From an uncultured Lachnospiraceae bacterium (lineage in GTDB: Bacteria > Bacillota > Clostridia > Lachnospirales > Lachnospiraceae), in contig USGM01000050.1 of assembly GCA_900554205.1 (NCBI GenBank), positions 1-22,914 of the forward strand: DNA of 22,914 bases, given 5' to 3'. This document shows, piece by piece, positions 15,459-22,914 of the stretch (its first letter is position 1; each line of letters opens with the position of its first letter). The position numbers were made by a program, and so were the translations under genes. Below the pieces are notes generated by a model. It did no database searches. It was not told where the DNA came from and saw only the letters and a list, made by a program, of their open reading frames with translations.

Positions 15459-16439
15459 ATGAAAGCAGAGATATTGGCGCTTCTCAGGGAGCGCGGCGGT
15501 TATCTGTCGGGACAGGAGCTCTGTGAGCGCTTCAGTGTTTCGCGGACTGCTGTGTGGAAGGCGGTCAACCAACTGAAAAAGGAAGGCTATCACATTGAAG
15601 CGGTGAAGAACAAGGGCTATATTCTTCTGCCGGAGAATGAGGTCTTCGGGCAGAATGAGCTGGACAGCCGCATGAAGACGGAGTGGGCAGGTCATCCCGT
15701 CACCTTTTATTCCGAGATCGGCTCCACGAATGTGCAGGCAAAGCTGGACGCGGAGAACGGCGCACCGCAGGGAGCACTGCTCGTGGCGGACATGCAGACG
15801 GCGGGGCGCGGCAGACGCGGCAGGACATGGAACAGCCCGGCGGGCATCAATGTCTATTTCACGCTGATCCTGAAACCGGATTACGCGCCCGACAAGGCAT
15901 CCATGGTGACACTGCTCATGGCGCTCGCCGTGGCGGAGGGCATCCGGGAGACCTGCGGCATCGAGGCGGGCATCAAGTGGCCGAATGACATTGTGGTAAA
16001 CGGAAGGAAGGTCTGCGGCATCCTGACGGAGATGAGCGTCGAGAGAGAGTTCATTCATTACGTCGTCATCGGCGTCGGCATCAACGTCGGCATACAGGAA
16101 TTTGCGCCTGAGCTTACTGCCAGCGCGACCAGCCTTGAGGCGGAATGCGGCAAAAGCGTATCGAAGGCGGGGCTGATTGCGAATGTGATGCGGGCGTTTG
16201 AAAAATACTATGAGAAATTCCAAAGCTCTACGGATCTGTCCGGTGTACTGGCGGAGTATAACGGACTGCTGGTGAACAGAGGCAGAGAGGTGCGCGTCCT
16301 TGATCCCAAGGGAGAGTTTCAGGGTGTGGCGCAGGGAATCAACAGCACAGGTGAGCTTCTGGTCAGCATGGAGGACGGCAGCGTCAGCCGGGTCTATGCC
16401 GGTGAGGTATCCGTCAGAGGAATTTACGGCTATGTCTAG
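15459..16439 (+). CDS. birA: Biotin operon repressor / biotin-[acetyl-CoA carboxylase] ligase
   Basis: It activates biotin to biotinyl-AMP and attaches it to carrier proteins. The N-terminal winged helix (about 1-60: SGQELCERFSVSRTAVWKAV, KNKGYILLP) marks the group II bifunctional enzyme that also represses biotin genes. The ligase domain shows the biotin/ATP loop GRGRRGRTW (116-124), NVYFTLIL, KWPND (173-177) and KVCGILTEM. A C-terminal SH3-like domain follows from about residue 270. An in-frame ATG at 15447 exists, but the one at 15459 has GGGAG five bases upstream and gives a typical MKAEIL start, so 326 residues are preferred. No biotin synthesis genes are seen here; its target operator would be elsewhere. 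Confidence 0.94.
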   Translation: MKAEILALLRERGGYLSGQELCERFSVSRTAVWKAVNQLKKEGYHIEAVKNKGYILLPENEVFGQNELDSRMKTEWAGHPVTFYSEIGSTNVQAKLDAENGAPQGALLVADMQTAGRGRRGRTWNSPAGINVYFTLILKPDYAPDKASMVTLLMALAVAEGIRETCGIEAGIKWPNDIVVNGRKVCGILTEMSVEREFIHYVVIGVGINVGIQEFAPELTASATSLEAECGKSVSKAGLIANVMRAFEKYYEKFQSSTDLSGVLAEYNGLLVNRGREVRVLDPKGEFQGVAQGINSTGELLVSMEDGSVSRVYAGEVSVRGIYGYV

Positions 16440-16461
16440 GATTGCCGTCTGAAAGGACTGA

Positions 16462-16827
16462 ATGCGAGGCAGGATGGAAGAGAAGAAGACAGTGCTCTGC
16501 GGGGCAAACGCATACGAAAAGAAATATTATTTTAACGAGCAGTTCAAGGGAATACCCGAATCCATCAAGGAGGAGCTGCATATCATCTGTGTACTGTTTA
16601 CCGAGGAGGTAGGCGGTGTGTTCACCATCGGTTTTGAGGAGGACGGCAACGTCGTTCTGGAGACCGAGGCTGAAGAGGATGATATTTACTATGATGAGGT
16701 CGGGAGCGGGCTGCTGGTCGGCGAGGTTCGCAGAAACCGGCAGGAGCTGTTCGAGTCACTGAGCCTGTACTACAGGGTCTTCATCCTGAAGGAGGACGTC
16801 TCGGGATTCTTGAGTGAACAGGACTGA
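16462..16827 (+). CDS. Small conserved-looking protein of unknown function (possibly DUF6145)
   Basis: This 121-residue acidic, soluble protein has no signal peptide or membrane segment. It contains NAYEKKYYFNEQF, a hydrophobic core IICVLFTEEVGGVFTIGF, an acidic run (TEAEEDDIYYDEVGSG) and a C-terminal Arg/Leu helix. From memory it resembles the DUF6145 family of Lachnospiraceae; this was not checked and no function is known. AAAGGA lies four bases before the chosen ATG, and a second in-frame ATG at 16474 with GAGG upstream is equally possible. It sits 22 bases after birA and 13 before coaX, so it is probably co-transcribed with both. Confidence 0.8.
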   Translation: MRGRMEEKKTVLCGANAYEKKYYFNEQFKGIPESIKEELHIICVLFTEEVGGVFTIGFEEDGNVVLETEAEEDDIYYDEVGSGLLVGEVRRNRQELFESLSLYYRVFILKEDVSGFLSEQD

Positions 16828-16840
16828 GCGGAGGTGAGCC

Positions 16841-17611
16841 ATGATACTTGTGATTGATGTGGGAAATACGAATATGACGCTTGGCGTCTACGACGGGCAG
16901 GAGCTGAGGGCCACGTTCCGCATGATGACGAAGCAGCCGAGAACCTCCGACGAATACGGCGTGTTCATCACACAGCTGTTAAAAAACAAAGGCATTGAAG
17001 CGCTGGAGCTGGAAGGGTCGATCGTGGCGAGCGTCGTGCCGGACGTTATGCACTCCCTGATCGGTGCGTTGGTCAAATACACGCATACCAGACCGATCAA
17101 TGTCGGACCTGGCACAAAGACCGGAATCCGTATTGTGACCGAGGATCCGAGGGCAATCGGGGCGGACAGAATCGTGGATGCTGTGGCAGCCTATGAGAAG
17201 TACGGCGGACCGGTGCTCGTGCTCGACTTTGGAACGGCAACCACCTATGACCTGGTGACGGAGAAGGGCGAGTTCGCAGCGGGCATCACGGCTCCCGGAA
17301 TCCGTATCAGCTCCGAGGCACTCTGGAAGCAGACAGCGAAGCTGCCCAACATAGAGATCAGAAAGCCGAAATCGATTCTGGCGCAGGAGACGATTACCAG
17401 TATGCAGGCGGGACTGGTCTATGGACAGATCGGTCAGACAGAATATATTATCCGGAAGGTGAAGGAGGAGAGCGGCATCGGACAGCTGCGTGTCGTGGCG
17501 ACAGGCGGTCTCGGCAGGCTGATCGCGGACGAGACGGACGCTATTGATATTTACGACAGCTATCTGACGCTGGAGGGACTCCGCATCATTTACGAAAAAA
17601 ATCAGAAATAG
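16841..17611 (+). CDS. coaX: Type III pantothenate kinase
   Basis: It phosphorylates pantothenate, the first step of coenzyme A synthesis. The 256-residue protein has the ASKHA-fold motifs of CoaX: DVGNTNMTLG (about 6-15) for phosphate binding, TSDEYG, GPGTKTGI, GADRIVDAVAAYEKYGGP (107-124) and DFGTATTYD (129-137), then GITAPGIRIS. The family is usually insensitive to CoA feedback and needs a monovalent cation. The start has GGAGGTGA upstream. Its stop codon shares a base with the GTG of the next gene. Beside birA, the operon brings together biotin attachment and CoA supply, both feeding acetyl-CoA carboxylase; that link is an inference. Confidence 0.95.
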   Translation: MILVIDVGNTNMTLGVYDGQELRATFRMMTKQPRTSDEYGVFITQLLKNKGIEALELEGSIVASVVPDVMHSLIGALVKYTHTRPINVGPGTKTGIRIVTEDPRAIGADRIVDAVAAYEKYGGPVLVLDFGTATTYDLVTEKGEFAAGITAPGIRISSEALWKQTAKLPNIEIRKPKSILAQETITSMQAGLVYGQIGQTEYIIRKVKEESGIGQLRVVATGGLGRLIADETDAIDIYDSYLTLEGLRIIYEKNQK

Positions 17612-18591
17612 TGAGAAGAGATGTGAAGAAGCTTAAGATCGGTGATGTGACACTGGACAACAACGTCATTCTGGCTCCGATGGCTGGGGTGACGGATCTG
17701 CCGTTTCGGCTGCTCTGCAGGGAAATGGGCGCGGGGCTGGTCTGCATGGAGATGGTCAGTGCTAAGGCAATCTATTACAACAATAAGAATACAGAGGAAC
17801 TTTTGACAATCCACCCGCAGGAGCATCCGGCATCCCTACAGCTTTTCGGCTCTGACCCGGAAATCCTTGCGCAGATGGCGGCGAGGATCGAGGACAGACC
17901 CTTTTCCATTCTGGATTTCAACATGGGCTGCCCGGTGCCGAAGGTCGTCAACAATGGGGAGGGCTCGGCACTGATGAAGAATCCCCGTCTGGCGGAGCAG
18001 GTTCTGACAGCGCTTGTCAGGGCAGTGAAAAAACCGGTGACCGTCAAGATCCGAAAGGGCTTTGACGACAGCTGTATTAACGCAGTCGAGATTGCAAGGC
18101 TTGCGGAGAGCTGTGGGGTCGCGGCGGTTGCTGTCCATGGGCGGACAAGAGCGCAGTATTACAGTGGAAAAGCAGACTGGGACATCATCCGGCAGGTGAA
18201 AGAAGCCGTGAAGATTCCCGTGATCGGAAACGGCGATGTAGACAGCCCGGAGGCGGCGAAGGCGATGCTCGAGATGACCGGCTGTGACGGCGTGATGATC
18301 GGGCGTGCTGCACAGGGGAATCCATGGATTTTCCGGGAGGTGGTGCGCTTTCTGGAAGATGGCACGAAGCTGCCGCGCCCGGACAGCAGGGAGAAAAAGG
18401 AAGTCATTCTCCGCCATGCCGCATTGCAGATGGAATGCAAGGGTGAGTACACGGCAGTCCGGGAGATGCGGAAGCATCTTGCATGGTACACGACCGGTAT
18501 GCCCCATTCCGCGCACTTCCGCGGCATGATTAATTCCATGGAGACCATGGAGGGGCTGCTTGCCGGAGTGGAGGAAATTTTCGAGGCATAG
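17611..18591 (+). CDS. dusB: tRNA-dihydrouridine synthase (DusB-like)
   Basis: It reduces uridines in tRNA to dihydrouridine using FMN and NAD(P)H. The 326-residue TIM-barrel protein shows LAPMAGVTDLPFR near the N-terminus, DFNMGCPVPKVV with catalytic Cys107, VAVHGRTRAQYYSGKADW, and the phosphate-binding IGNGDV and GVMIGRAAQGNPWIF motifs. A helical C-terminal domain follows with MRKHLAWYTTGMP. The proposed start is a GTG that overlaps the coaX TAG by one base (TAGTG) without a clear ribosome-binding site, which suggests translational coupling. A second GTG at 17623 is possible. The DusB subtype is likely but not certain. Confidence 0.93.
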   Translation: MRRDVKKLKIGDVTLDNNVILAPMAGVTDLPFRLLCREMGAGLVCMEMVSAKAIYYNNKNTEELLTIHPQEHPASLQLFGSDPEILAQMAARIEDRPFSILDFNMGCPVPKVVNNGEGSALMKNPRLAEQVLTALVRAVKKPVTVKIRKGFDDSCINAVEIARLAESCGVAAVAVHGRTRAQYYSGKADWDIIRQVKEAVKIPVIGNGDVDSPEAAKAMLEMTGCDGVMIGRAAQGNPWIFREVVRFLEDGTKLPRPDSREKKEVILRHAALQMECKGEYTAVREMRKHLAWYTTGMPHSAHFRGMINSMETMEGLLAGVEEIFEA

Positions 18592-18620
18592 CAGTGTCGC
18601 CCGCAACATATATTTAGGGC

Positions 18621-19655
18621 ATGGACACTATTATTTATCTGTATCGGAAAAAAGAAGCGGACAAGGACGGCTTCCAGCTGATGTATTGTGAGGACTACCT
18701 TTTTGTCAAGGCAGGAATCGCGGCAACCGCCGACAGCTGGTTCGGCAGACGGCTGCCGGAGAGACCGGAGAAGCCCCTGGGGAATGAGCCGGAGGAAGGG
18801 GCTGAGAGTGCGCCGGAAAGGTCGGGCGAGGCGCCGGGCACAATGGCAGACAATTTCTACCGGAGAAGCATCCGGGGCTGGCTGGCGACGAGACGCGAGG
18901 AAAGGCGCAGGAGCCGGGAGGCATGGCAGAGACGGCAGGAATATGCCGGGCGGCTTCTGGAGTATGAAATCCGCAGGGAAGCGATCGAGGACAGCATGAG
19001 CCGGTTTATCCGGGAGCTTCTGGACAGTGCGGAGAAGGCTGGCGGTACAGGGAGATTCTGGTGCGTCTACGAGGACGGGCTGCAATTTCTGACGGATGCG
19101 GTGACGGGAATCGGCGGATGCTTCGGTATGCTCTGGAACATCCCCGAATTTCGGAACTATAAGGATTATCGGTGGGTGAGACCGTTGCTCGGGAGAGTGG
19201 ACGGCAGATATTCGGAATTTATTCTGCTGGGCATGGCGGAATGTATCTTTGGAGTTTTAGGGGAGCTTGCCCGGCATATGAAAAGCCTGCAATGGTATCT
19301 CCGGGAGGAGGATCTCACGGAGAGTGTGCAGGAGGAGATAGAGGATTTTTATACGGAGTATGGTCTGGCAATCACGGTCTGTCCATTGAAGGGGGAGAGG
19401 GCTTTCCGTACATTGCGGCTTGCGTCCGCAGTGCCGGTCTGTGTGCTGGATTTCACGGAAGAGGAAAAACTCTTTGCGGGAGAACTCGGACAGAACAGTC
19501 TCTGGCTGGACTTTACATCAATAGAAGAGAAAAGGAGGCGAATGGGGCGTCAGGCTCCCCAGGTCGGATACGAATCGTTGAAAAGACAATGGGGAACTCT
19601 AGAGAAGAGAAATATTAATTACATAAAAAGAGAAAGGTATGGGAAAAGAACATGA
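18621..19655 (+). CDS. Hypothetical protein with an Arg-rich helical region, coupled to the phosphohexomutase gene
   Basis: This 344-residue protein is not recognised. Residues 1-40 form a compact segment (MDTIIYLYRKKEADKDGF, LFVKAGIAATADSWFG). A Glu/Pro/Arg linker covers 43-75. An Arg/Glu-rich helix or coiled coil runs from about 78 to 135, with several double or triple arginines. The C-terminal 200 residues are mixed alpha/beta (FWCVYEDGL, ILLGMAECIFGVLGELARH, VPVCVLDFTEEEK, NSLWLDFTSIEEKRRR). There is no signal peptide, and the hydrophobic stretches are too short for clear membrane spans. The start lacks a strong ribosome-binding site. The stop TGA overlaps the start of the next gene (ATGA), so translation is probably coupled. 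Confidence 0.75.
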   Translation: MDTIIYLYRKKEADKDGFQLMYCEDYLFVKAGIAATADSWFGRRLPERPEKPLGNEPEEGAESAPERSGEAPGTMADNFYRRSIRGWLATRREERRRSREAWQRRQEYAGRLLEYEIRREAIEDSMSRFIRELLDSAEKAGGTGRFWCVYEDGLQFLTDAVTGIGGCFGMLWNIPEFRNYKDYRWVRPLLGRVDGRYSEFILLGMAECIFGVLGELARHMKSLQWYLREEDLTESVQEEIEDFYTEYGLAITVCPLKGERAFRTLRLASAVPVCVLDFTEEEKLFAGELGQNSLWLDFTSIEEKRRRMGRQAPQVGYESLKRQWGTLEKRNINYIKRERYGKRT

Positions 19656-21067
19656 TTAAATTTGGCACAGGCGGCTGGAGAGCCGTAATCGGAGATGAAT
19701 TCACAAAGGAGAATATTCAGACACTGGCGAAGGCGCTCTGCGATAAGATGAAGCATGAGGGCGTTGAAAAGAAGGGCATTGTCATGGGCTATGACAGACG
19801 TTTCCTGTCCAAGGAAGCGATGCAGTGGGCGGCAGTTGTCTTTGCGGCAGAAGGAGTGAAATCCTATCTGATCAATAAATCCTCACCGACCCCGCTCGTT
19901 ATGTATTATGTGGAGAAGCATGATTTCGCCTACGGCATGATGGTTACTGCAAGCCATAACCCGGCGATTTACAACGGCATCAAGGTCTTCACCGCGGGCG
20001 GGCGCGATGCCGATGAGACCCAGACGGGAGAGATCGAGAGCTATATCGCAAAGGTGGAGAAGCCTGTTGCGGAGATGGAATATGATGCGGCGAAGGCACA
20101 GGGACTGATCGAAGAGATCTACCCGCTGAATGAGTATCTGGATAACATTATGGCGGCAATCGATATGGATGTCATCCGCAAGAGCGGACTGCGCGTTGTC
20201 CTTGATCCTATGTACGGCGTTTCGGAGACTTCGCTGCGCACACTGCTGCAGACGGCACGTTGCGAGGTGGAGGTCATCCATGACAGACATGACACGCTGT
20301 TCGGCGGCAGACTGCCCGCACCTTCTGCAGCGACGCTGCACATGCTCCAGACCTATGTGACGGACAAGCATTACGACATCGGTATCGCAACGGACGGAGA
20401 TGCGGACAGACTGGGCATCATCGATGACACGGGAAGATTCCTGCATCCGAATGAAATCCTTGTTGTGCTGTATTATTATCTCAAGAAGTTCAAGAACTGG
20501 CAGGGCCCCGCAGTGCGCAATATCTGCACCACGCATGTCCTCGACAGAGTTGCGGAGGCATTCGGCGAGAAGTGCTATGAGGTTCCGGTCGGCTTCAAAT
20601 ATGTATCGGCTAAAATGAATGAGACGAATGCGGTCATCGGCGGAGAGTCCTCCGGCGGACTTACTGTCAGGGGACATATCAAGGGCAAGGACGGCATCTA
20701 TGCGGGCATGCTGCTCGTTGAGATGATCGCTGCGTCCGGCAAGAAGCTGTCCCAGATCATTGCGGATGTCGAGGCGGAATTCGGCAGTATCCAGATGGAG
20801 GAGCGGGATTATCACTTCAACAACGAGAAGAAGGCGGAGATCAAGAAGATTCTGCTGGAGGACAAGCAGCTTCCTGAGCTGCCGTTTGAGATCGAGAAGG
20901 TAAGCTACCTCGACGGTTCCAAGGTTTATTTCAGGAATGGCGGCTGGGTCATCGCAAGATTTTCCGGCACGGAGCCGCTGCTGCGTATTTTCTGTGAGAT
21001 GCCCGATCCGAAGGATGCGGCAAAGGTCTGTGAGATTTACGAGAGCTATCTGAAGCTGGAACGCTGA
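19652..21067 (+). CDS. Phosphoglucomutase / phosphomannomutase family protein
   Basis: It moves phosphate between C6 and C1 of a hexose phosphate, linking glycolysis to sugar nucleotides and glycogen. The 471-residue protein has the four alpha-D-phosphohexomutase landmarks: TASHNPAIYNGIK with phospho-acceptor Ser101, the metal loop DGDADR (Asp248, Asp250, Asp252), the sugar-binding loop GGESSGGLT and the phosphate-binding RFSGTEPLLRI. It begins with the GTGGWRAVIGDEF motif. Whether glucose or mannose phosphate is preferred cannot be told, so no symbol is given. Its ATG overlaps the stop of the upstream gene, and it closes the long operon. No obvious terminator follows before the promoter at 21094. 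Confidence 0.94.
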   Translation: MIKFGTGGWRAVIGDEFTKENIQTLAKALCDKMKHEGVEKKGIVMGYDRRFLSKEAMQWAAVVFAAEGVKSYLINKSSPTPLVMYYVEKHDFAYGMMVTASHNPAIYNGIKVFTAGGRDADETQTGEIESYIAKVEKPVAEMEYDAAKAQGLIEEIYPLNEYLDNIMAAIDMDVIRKSGLRVVLDPMYGVSETSLRTLLQTARCEVEVIHDRHDTLFGGRLPAPSAATLHMLQTYVTDKHYDIGIATDGDADRLGIIDDTGRFLHPNEILVVLYYYLKKFKNWQGPAVRNICTTHVLDRVAEAFGEKCYEVPVGFKYVSAKMNETNAVIGGESSGGLTVRGHIKGKDGIYAGMLLVEMIAASGKKLSQIIADVEAEFGSIQMEERDYHFNNEKKAEIKKILLEDKQLPELPFEIEKVSYLDGSKVYFRNGGWVIARFSGTEPLLRIFCEMPDPKDAAKVCEIYESYLKLER

Positions 21068-21093
21068 CAGACGGGCGGATGACCGGGAATTTC

Positions 21094-21122
21094 TTGACAG
21101 TGCGGGGAAAAGTGGTTATAAT
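21094..21122 (+). promoter_or_regulatory. Perfect consensus sigma-A promoter with no clear downstream gene
   Basis: TTGACA (21094-21099), a 17-base spacer and TATAAT (21117-21122), a full match to consensus. The expected start near 21129 leads only to a 20-codon reading frame, then to about 300 bases without a recognisable gene before the antiporter. Confidence 0.8.
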
Positions 21123-21178
21123 ACCCTCGACATATAAGCTATGGATGAGAGCAATTTATCATAGAAAGGGTGCGCAAA

Positions 21179-21241
21179 ATGCAGGAAAAGATGCAAAATG
21201 GGCGTGAGCGACAAAATGTGCGCGATGCGTGGACGATATAG
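21179..21241 (+). CDS. Possible 20-residue small ORF or truncated gene start
   Basis: The frame encodes MQEKMQNGRERQNVRDAWTI and ends at TAG 21239-21241. GAAAGGG lies eight bases before the ATG, and a consensus promoter sits 57 bases before it. The peptide is short, charged and unrecognised. CAAAATG occurs three times (21175, 21194, 21212) and GACGATAT twice in tandem at its end. It may be a real small protein, a leader peptide, or the start of a gene cut off where the sequence composition changes. The rest of 21242-21443 shows no gene that I can support. Confidence 0.3.
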   Translation: MQEKMQNGRERQNVRDAWTI

Positions 21242-21443
21242 ACGATATCCCTGTAAATCATAGAGAAATTCAATGAATCTGTCCATATTTCACGGCTTCT
21301 TAACGCCGCATTTGACGCTGCTTTTTGTGAAAACGGCTATGGAAACGGAATCAAAGCAAACATTTCACGTTAAAAATGAAAGATATATTGCATTTTGCCT
21401 GAGCTGTGCAGGAATTCTTCCGTTTCCTTGGTGATTCTGACTG

Positions 21444-21471
21444 TTGAAAAAAGAAAAAAAGAAGTTAGAAT
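21444..21471 (+). promoter_or_regulatory. Candidate promoter for the antiporter gene
   Basis: TTGAAA (21444-21449), a 16-base A-rich spacer and TAGAAT (21466-21471), 64 bases before the antiporter ATG. A strong ribosome-binding site GGGAGGAG lies between. Confidence 0.5.
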
Positions 21472-21535
21472 AGAGCCTCGCGAAATGAAACGGAAGAATT
21501 TGGATAGAGATCAGAGAGTTTGGGAGGAGATCAAT

Positions 21536-22819
21536 ATGTCGTATCACTTTTTGCTGGATCTTGCGCTGATCCTGCTGAGCACGAAGATTCTGGGCCTCAT
21601 TGCGCAGAAGTTTCAGATGCCGCAGGTCGTGGGCGCGCTGATTGCGGGCCTTTTGCTCAGCCCCGCAGGCCTTGGCCTGCTTTCGGAAACGGAATTCACC
21701 AAGCAGCTCAGCGAGCTTGGCGTCATCGTGCTGATGTTCTCCGCCGGTATGGGCACGGACATCAACGAGCTCAAGCACAGCGGCAAGGCGGGCTTCATGG
21801 TCGCGGTCCTCGGCGTGGTCGTGCCGTTTCTCATGGGCACGGCGCTTGCATGGGGCGCGGATGAGCTGGGACTCATCGAGAGCACCGGCTTTATCGAAAA
21901 CATCTTCATCGGCACCATCCTGACGGCCACGTCCGTGAGCATTACAGTCGAAACGCTCAAGGAGATGAAAAAGCTCGAGACCAAGGTCGGCAACACGATC
22001 CTGGCCGCCGCGCTCATCGACGATGTGCTCGGCCTGATCGCCCTGACGCTCGTTTGCAGCCTTGCCGGCGGTGACGAGAGCATCGGCATGGTGCTCCTCA
22101 AGATCGTGGGCTTTTTCGTCTTTGCCTTCGTGGTCGGCTTTGGCGCGAACCGCATCTTCTGCTGGATGCTCAAGCGTCAGCACGGTTGGGCCAGCCACAG
22201 AAACTCCGTGTTCGCCTTTGTCCTGTGCCTTGTGATGGCCTACTGCGCCGAGGAGTTCTTCGGCGTCGCTGATATCACGGGCGCTTACGCCGCGGGCCTT
22301 GCCGTCGCGTGCACGCCCAAGGGCACCTACATCCAGACGAAGTACAACCCCCTCGGGTATCTTCTGCTCACGCCGGTGTTCTTCGCGAGCATCGGTATCA
22401 ATGTGCAGATCACGGGTCTGACGGGCGGCATGGTCGTCTTCTCGATTTTGCTGCTGCTTGTTTCGATCATCTCGAAGCTCCTCGGCTGCGGCCTTGGCGC
22501 CAAGGCGTGCCAGTTCACCACGCGCGAGAGCATCCAGGTCGGCGTGGGCATGGCCTGCCGCGGCGAAGTCGCGCTGATCGTCGCCAACCGCGGCCTTTCG
22601 ATGGGTGTGCTGTCGCCCGCGATGATGACGCCGGTCGTCATCACGGTCGTATGCGGCACGATCCTGACGCCGATTCTGCTCAAGCTGTCCTTCCGCGGCC
22701 ATCAGGAGACGGAGCTGGTGCAGAACAACATCGCCGACCGCATGGCCAAGCACCGGCAGCTCGATATCATCACGCAGCAGCTTTTGCAGCAGGATGAACA
22801 GCTGATGAAAAAGAACTGA
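21536..22819 (+). CDS. CPA2-family Na+/H+ antiporter (NapA/KefB-like membrane domain)
   Basis: This 427-residue integral membrane protein has about 12 hydrophobic segments and very short loops. It resembles the transport domain of CPA2 cation/proton exchangers: QMPQVVGALIAGLLLSPAGL near the start, MFSAGMGTDI, ATSVSIT (131-137) in a crossed helix, and AALIDDVLGL with the paired aspartates Asp152-Asp153. That pair is typical of electrogenic Na+/H+ exchangers such as NapA, whereas KefC has QD. PVFFASIGIN and GMACRGEVALIVANRG follow. There is no C-terminal RCK/TrkA domain. The frame is open from 21395, but the ATG at 21536 has GGGAGGAG upstream and fits a membrane start. Codon use (mostly CGC, GGC, CTC, ATC) differs strongly from the genes before it. 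Confidence 0.92.
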   Translation: MSYHFLLDLALILLSTKILGLIAQKFQMPQVVGALIAGLLLSPAGLGLLSETEFTKQLSELGVIVLMFSAGMGTDINELKHSGKAGFMVAVLGVVVPFLMGTALAWGADELGLIESTGFIENIFIGTILTATSVSITVETLKEMKKLETKVGNTILAAALIDDVLGLIALTLVCSLAGGDESIGMVLLKIVGFFVFAFVVGFGANRIFCWMLKRQHGWASHRNSVFAFVLCLVMAYCAEEFFGVADITGAYAAGLAVACTPKGTYIQTKYNPLGYLLLTPVFFASIGINVQITGLTGGMVVFSILLLLVSIISKLLGCGLGAKACQFTTRESIQVGVGMACRGEVALIVANRGLSMGVLSPAMMTPVVITVVCGTILTPILLKLSFRGHQETELVQNNIADRMAKHRQLDIITQQLLQQDEQLMKKN

Positions 22820-22836
22820 GCGCAGCGCAATGAAAT

Positions 22837-22877
22837 AAAAAGAGCTTTCTCCTGAAAATCGGAGAAAGCTCTTTTTT
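22837..22877. terminator. Strong, potentially bidirectional terminator after the antiporter
   Basis: AGAGCTTTCTCC (22841-22852) pairs perfectly with GGAGAAAGCTCT (22861-22872) around an eight-base loop. A residues precede and five T residues follow, so it can work on both strands. Confidence 0.92.
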
Positions 22878-22881
22878 GATT

Positions 22882-22914
22882 TTAGGACGCTGCCTTTTCC
22901 TGCGCGGTGCACTC
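22882..22914 (-). CDS. Possible C-terminal end of a convergent gene running off the window
   Basis: On the - strand, a frame entering from the window edge reads ECTAQEKAAS and stops at TAA (22884-22882), just before the bidirectional terminator. The position suits the 3' end of a convergent gene, but ten residues cannot be identified and chance is a real alternative. Confidence 0.2.
   Translation of the reverse strand, partial: ECTAQEKAAS

Noticed and set aside
15345..16223. A 292-residue open frame antisense to birA.
   Set aside because: The birA motifs on the + strand are complete, and this frame has no family features.
21175..21218. Three CAAAATG units spaced 18-19 bases apart, considered as a CRISPR-like or iteron repeat.
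   Set aside because: The repeat unit is only seven bases, occurs three times and partly overlaps a small reading frame; no cas or replication genes are nearby.
21123..21535. Possible c-di-AMP or sodium riboswitch in the antiporter leader.
   Set aside because: No conserved aptamer motif was recognised by eye; the leader is A/G-rich with only weak hairpins. A covariance-model search would be needed to settle it.
21365..22912. A 515-residue open frame antisense to the antiporter.
   Set aside because: It is produced by the GC-rich codon bias of the antiporter, is extremely Arg/His/Asp-rich, runs through the terminator hairpin and the A/T-rich leader, and matches no protein family I know.

Overview
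The window looks like a chromosomal stretch of a Gram-positive anaerobe of the class Clostridia, most likely a member of the Lachnospiraceae. The reasons are the strong Shine-Dalgarno sequences, sigma-A type promoters, a Clostridia-type DnaE, a SleB-type wall hydrolase, an NfeD/SPFH pair, and dense same-strand packing at roughly half GC. No search was run, so the assignment is an inference from protein motifs and gene order. Most genes are housekeeping genes on the + strand; one gene is on the - strand.

Region 1 (1-6858) carries core metabolism and information genes: the 3' end of metK, dnaE (replicative polymerase alpha subunit with an intact-looking PHP domain), pfkA (ATP-dependent phosphofructokinase), a TrmH/SpoU RNA 2'-O-methyltransferase and proC. 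A sigma-A-like promoter overlaps the metK stop codon and lies just upstream of the metK terminator hairpin.

Region 2 (6870-10113) has a sn-glycerol-1-phosphate dehydrogenase-like gene on the - strand, divergent from a cytoplasmic GH13 maltodextrin hydrolase. The 400-base gap between them holds a roughly 200-bp imperfect palindrome with matching ends, which looks like a miniature inverted-repeat element. It also holds a well-formed promoter for the amylase gene with a CcpA/LacI-type palindrome just downstream.

Region 3 (10114-14331) is cell envelope: a lipoprotein gene apparently split by a one-base frameshift, a secreted SH3-SleB wall hydrolase with an unusual set of TAATAAA repeats between promoter and gene, and an NfeD plus SPFH/stomatin pair.

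Region 4 (14362-21067) reads as one long operon: argF, birA, a small conserved-looking hypothetical, coaX, a dusB-like gene, a larger hypothetical and a phosphoglucomutase/phosphomannomutase. Gaps are 42 bases or fewer and two junctions overlap. The argF promoter is superimposed on the terminator of the upstream SPFH gene.

Region 5 (21068-22914) begins with a perfect consensus promoter that leads only to a 20-codon reading frame. A CPA2-type Na+/H+ antiporter follows, and its codon use and GC content differ clearly from everything upstream. This may be a horizontally acquired gene or an assembly junction. No tRNA, rRNA, CRISPR array or transposase gene was seen.
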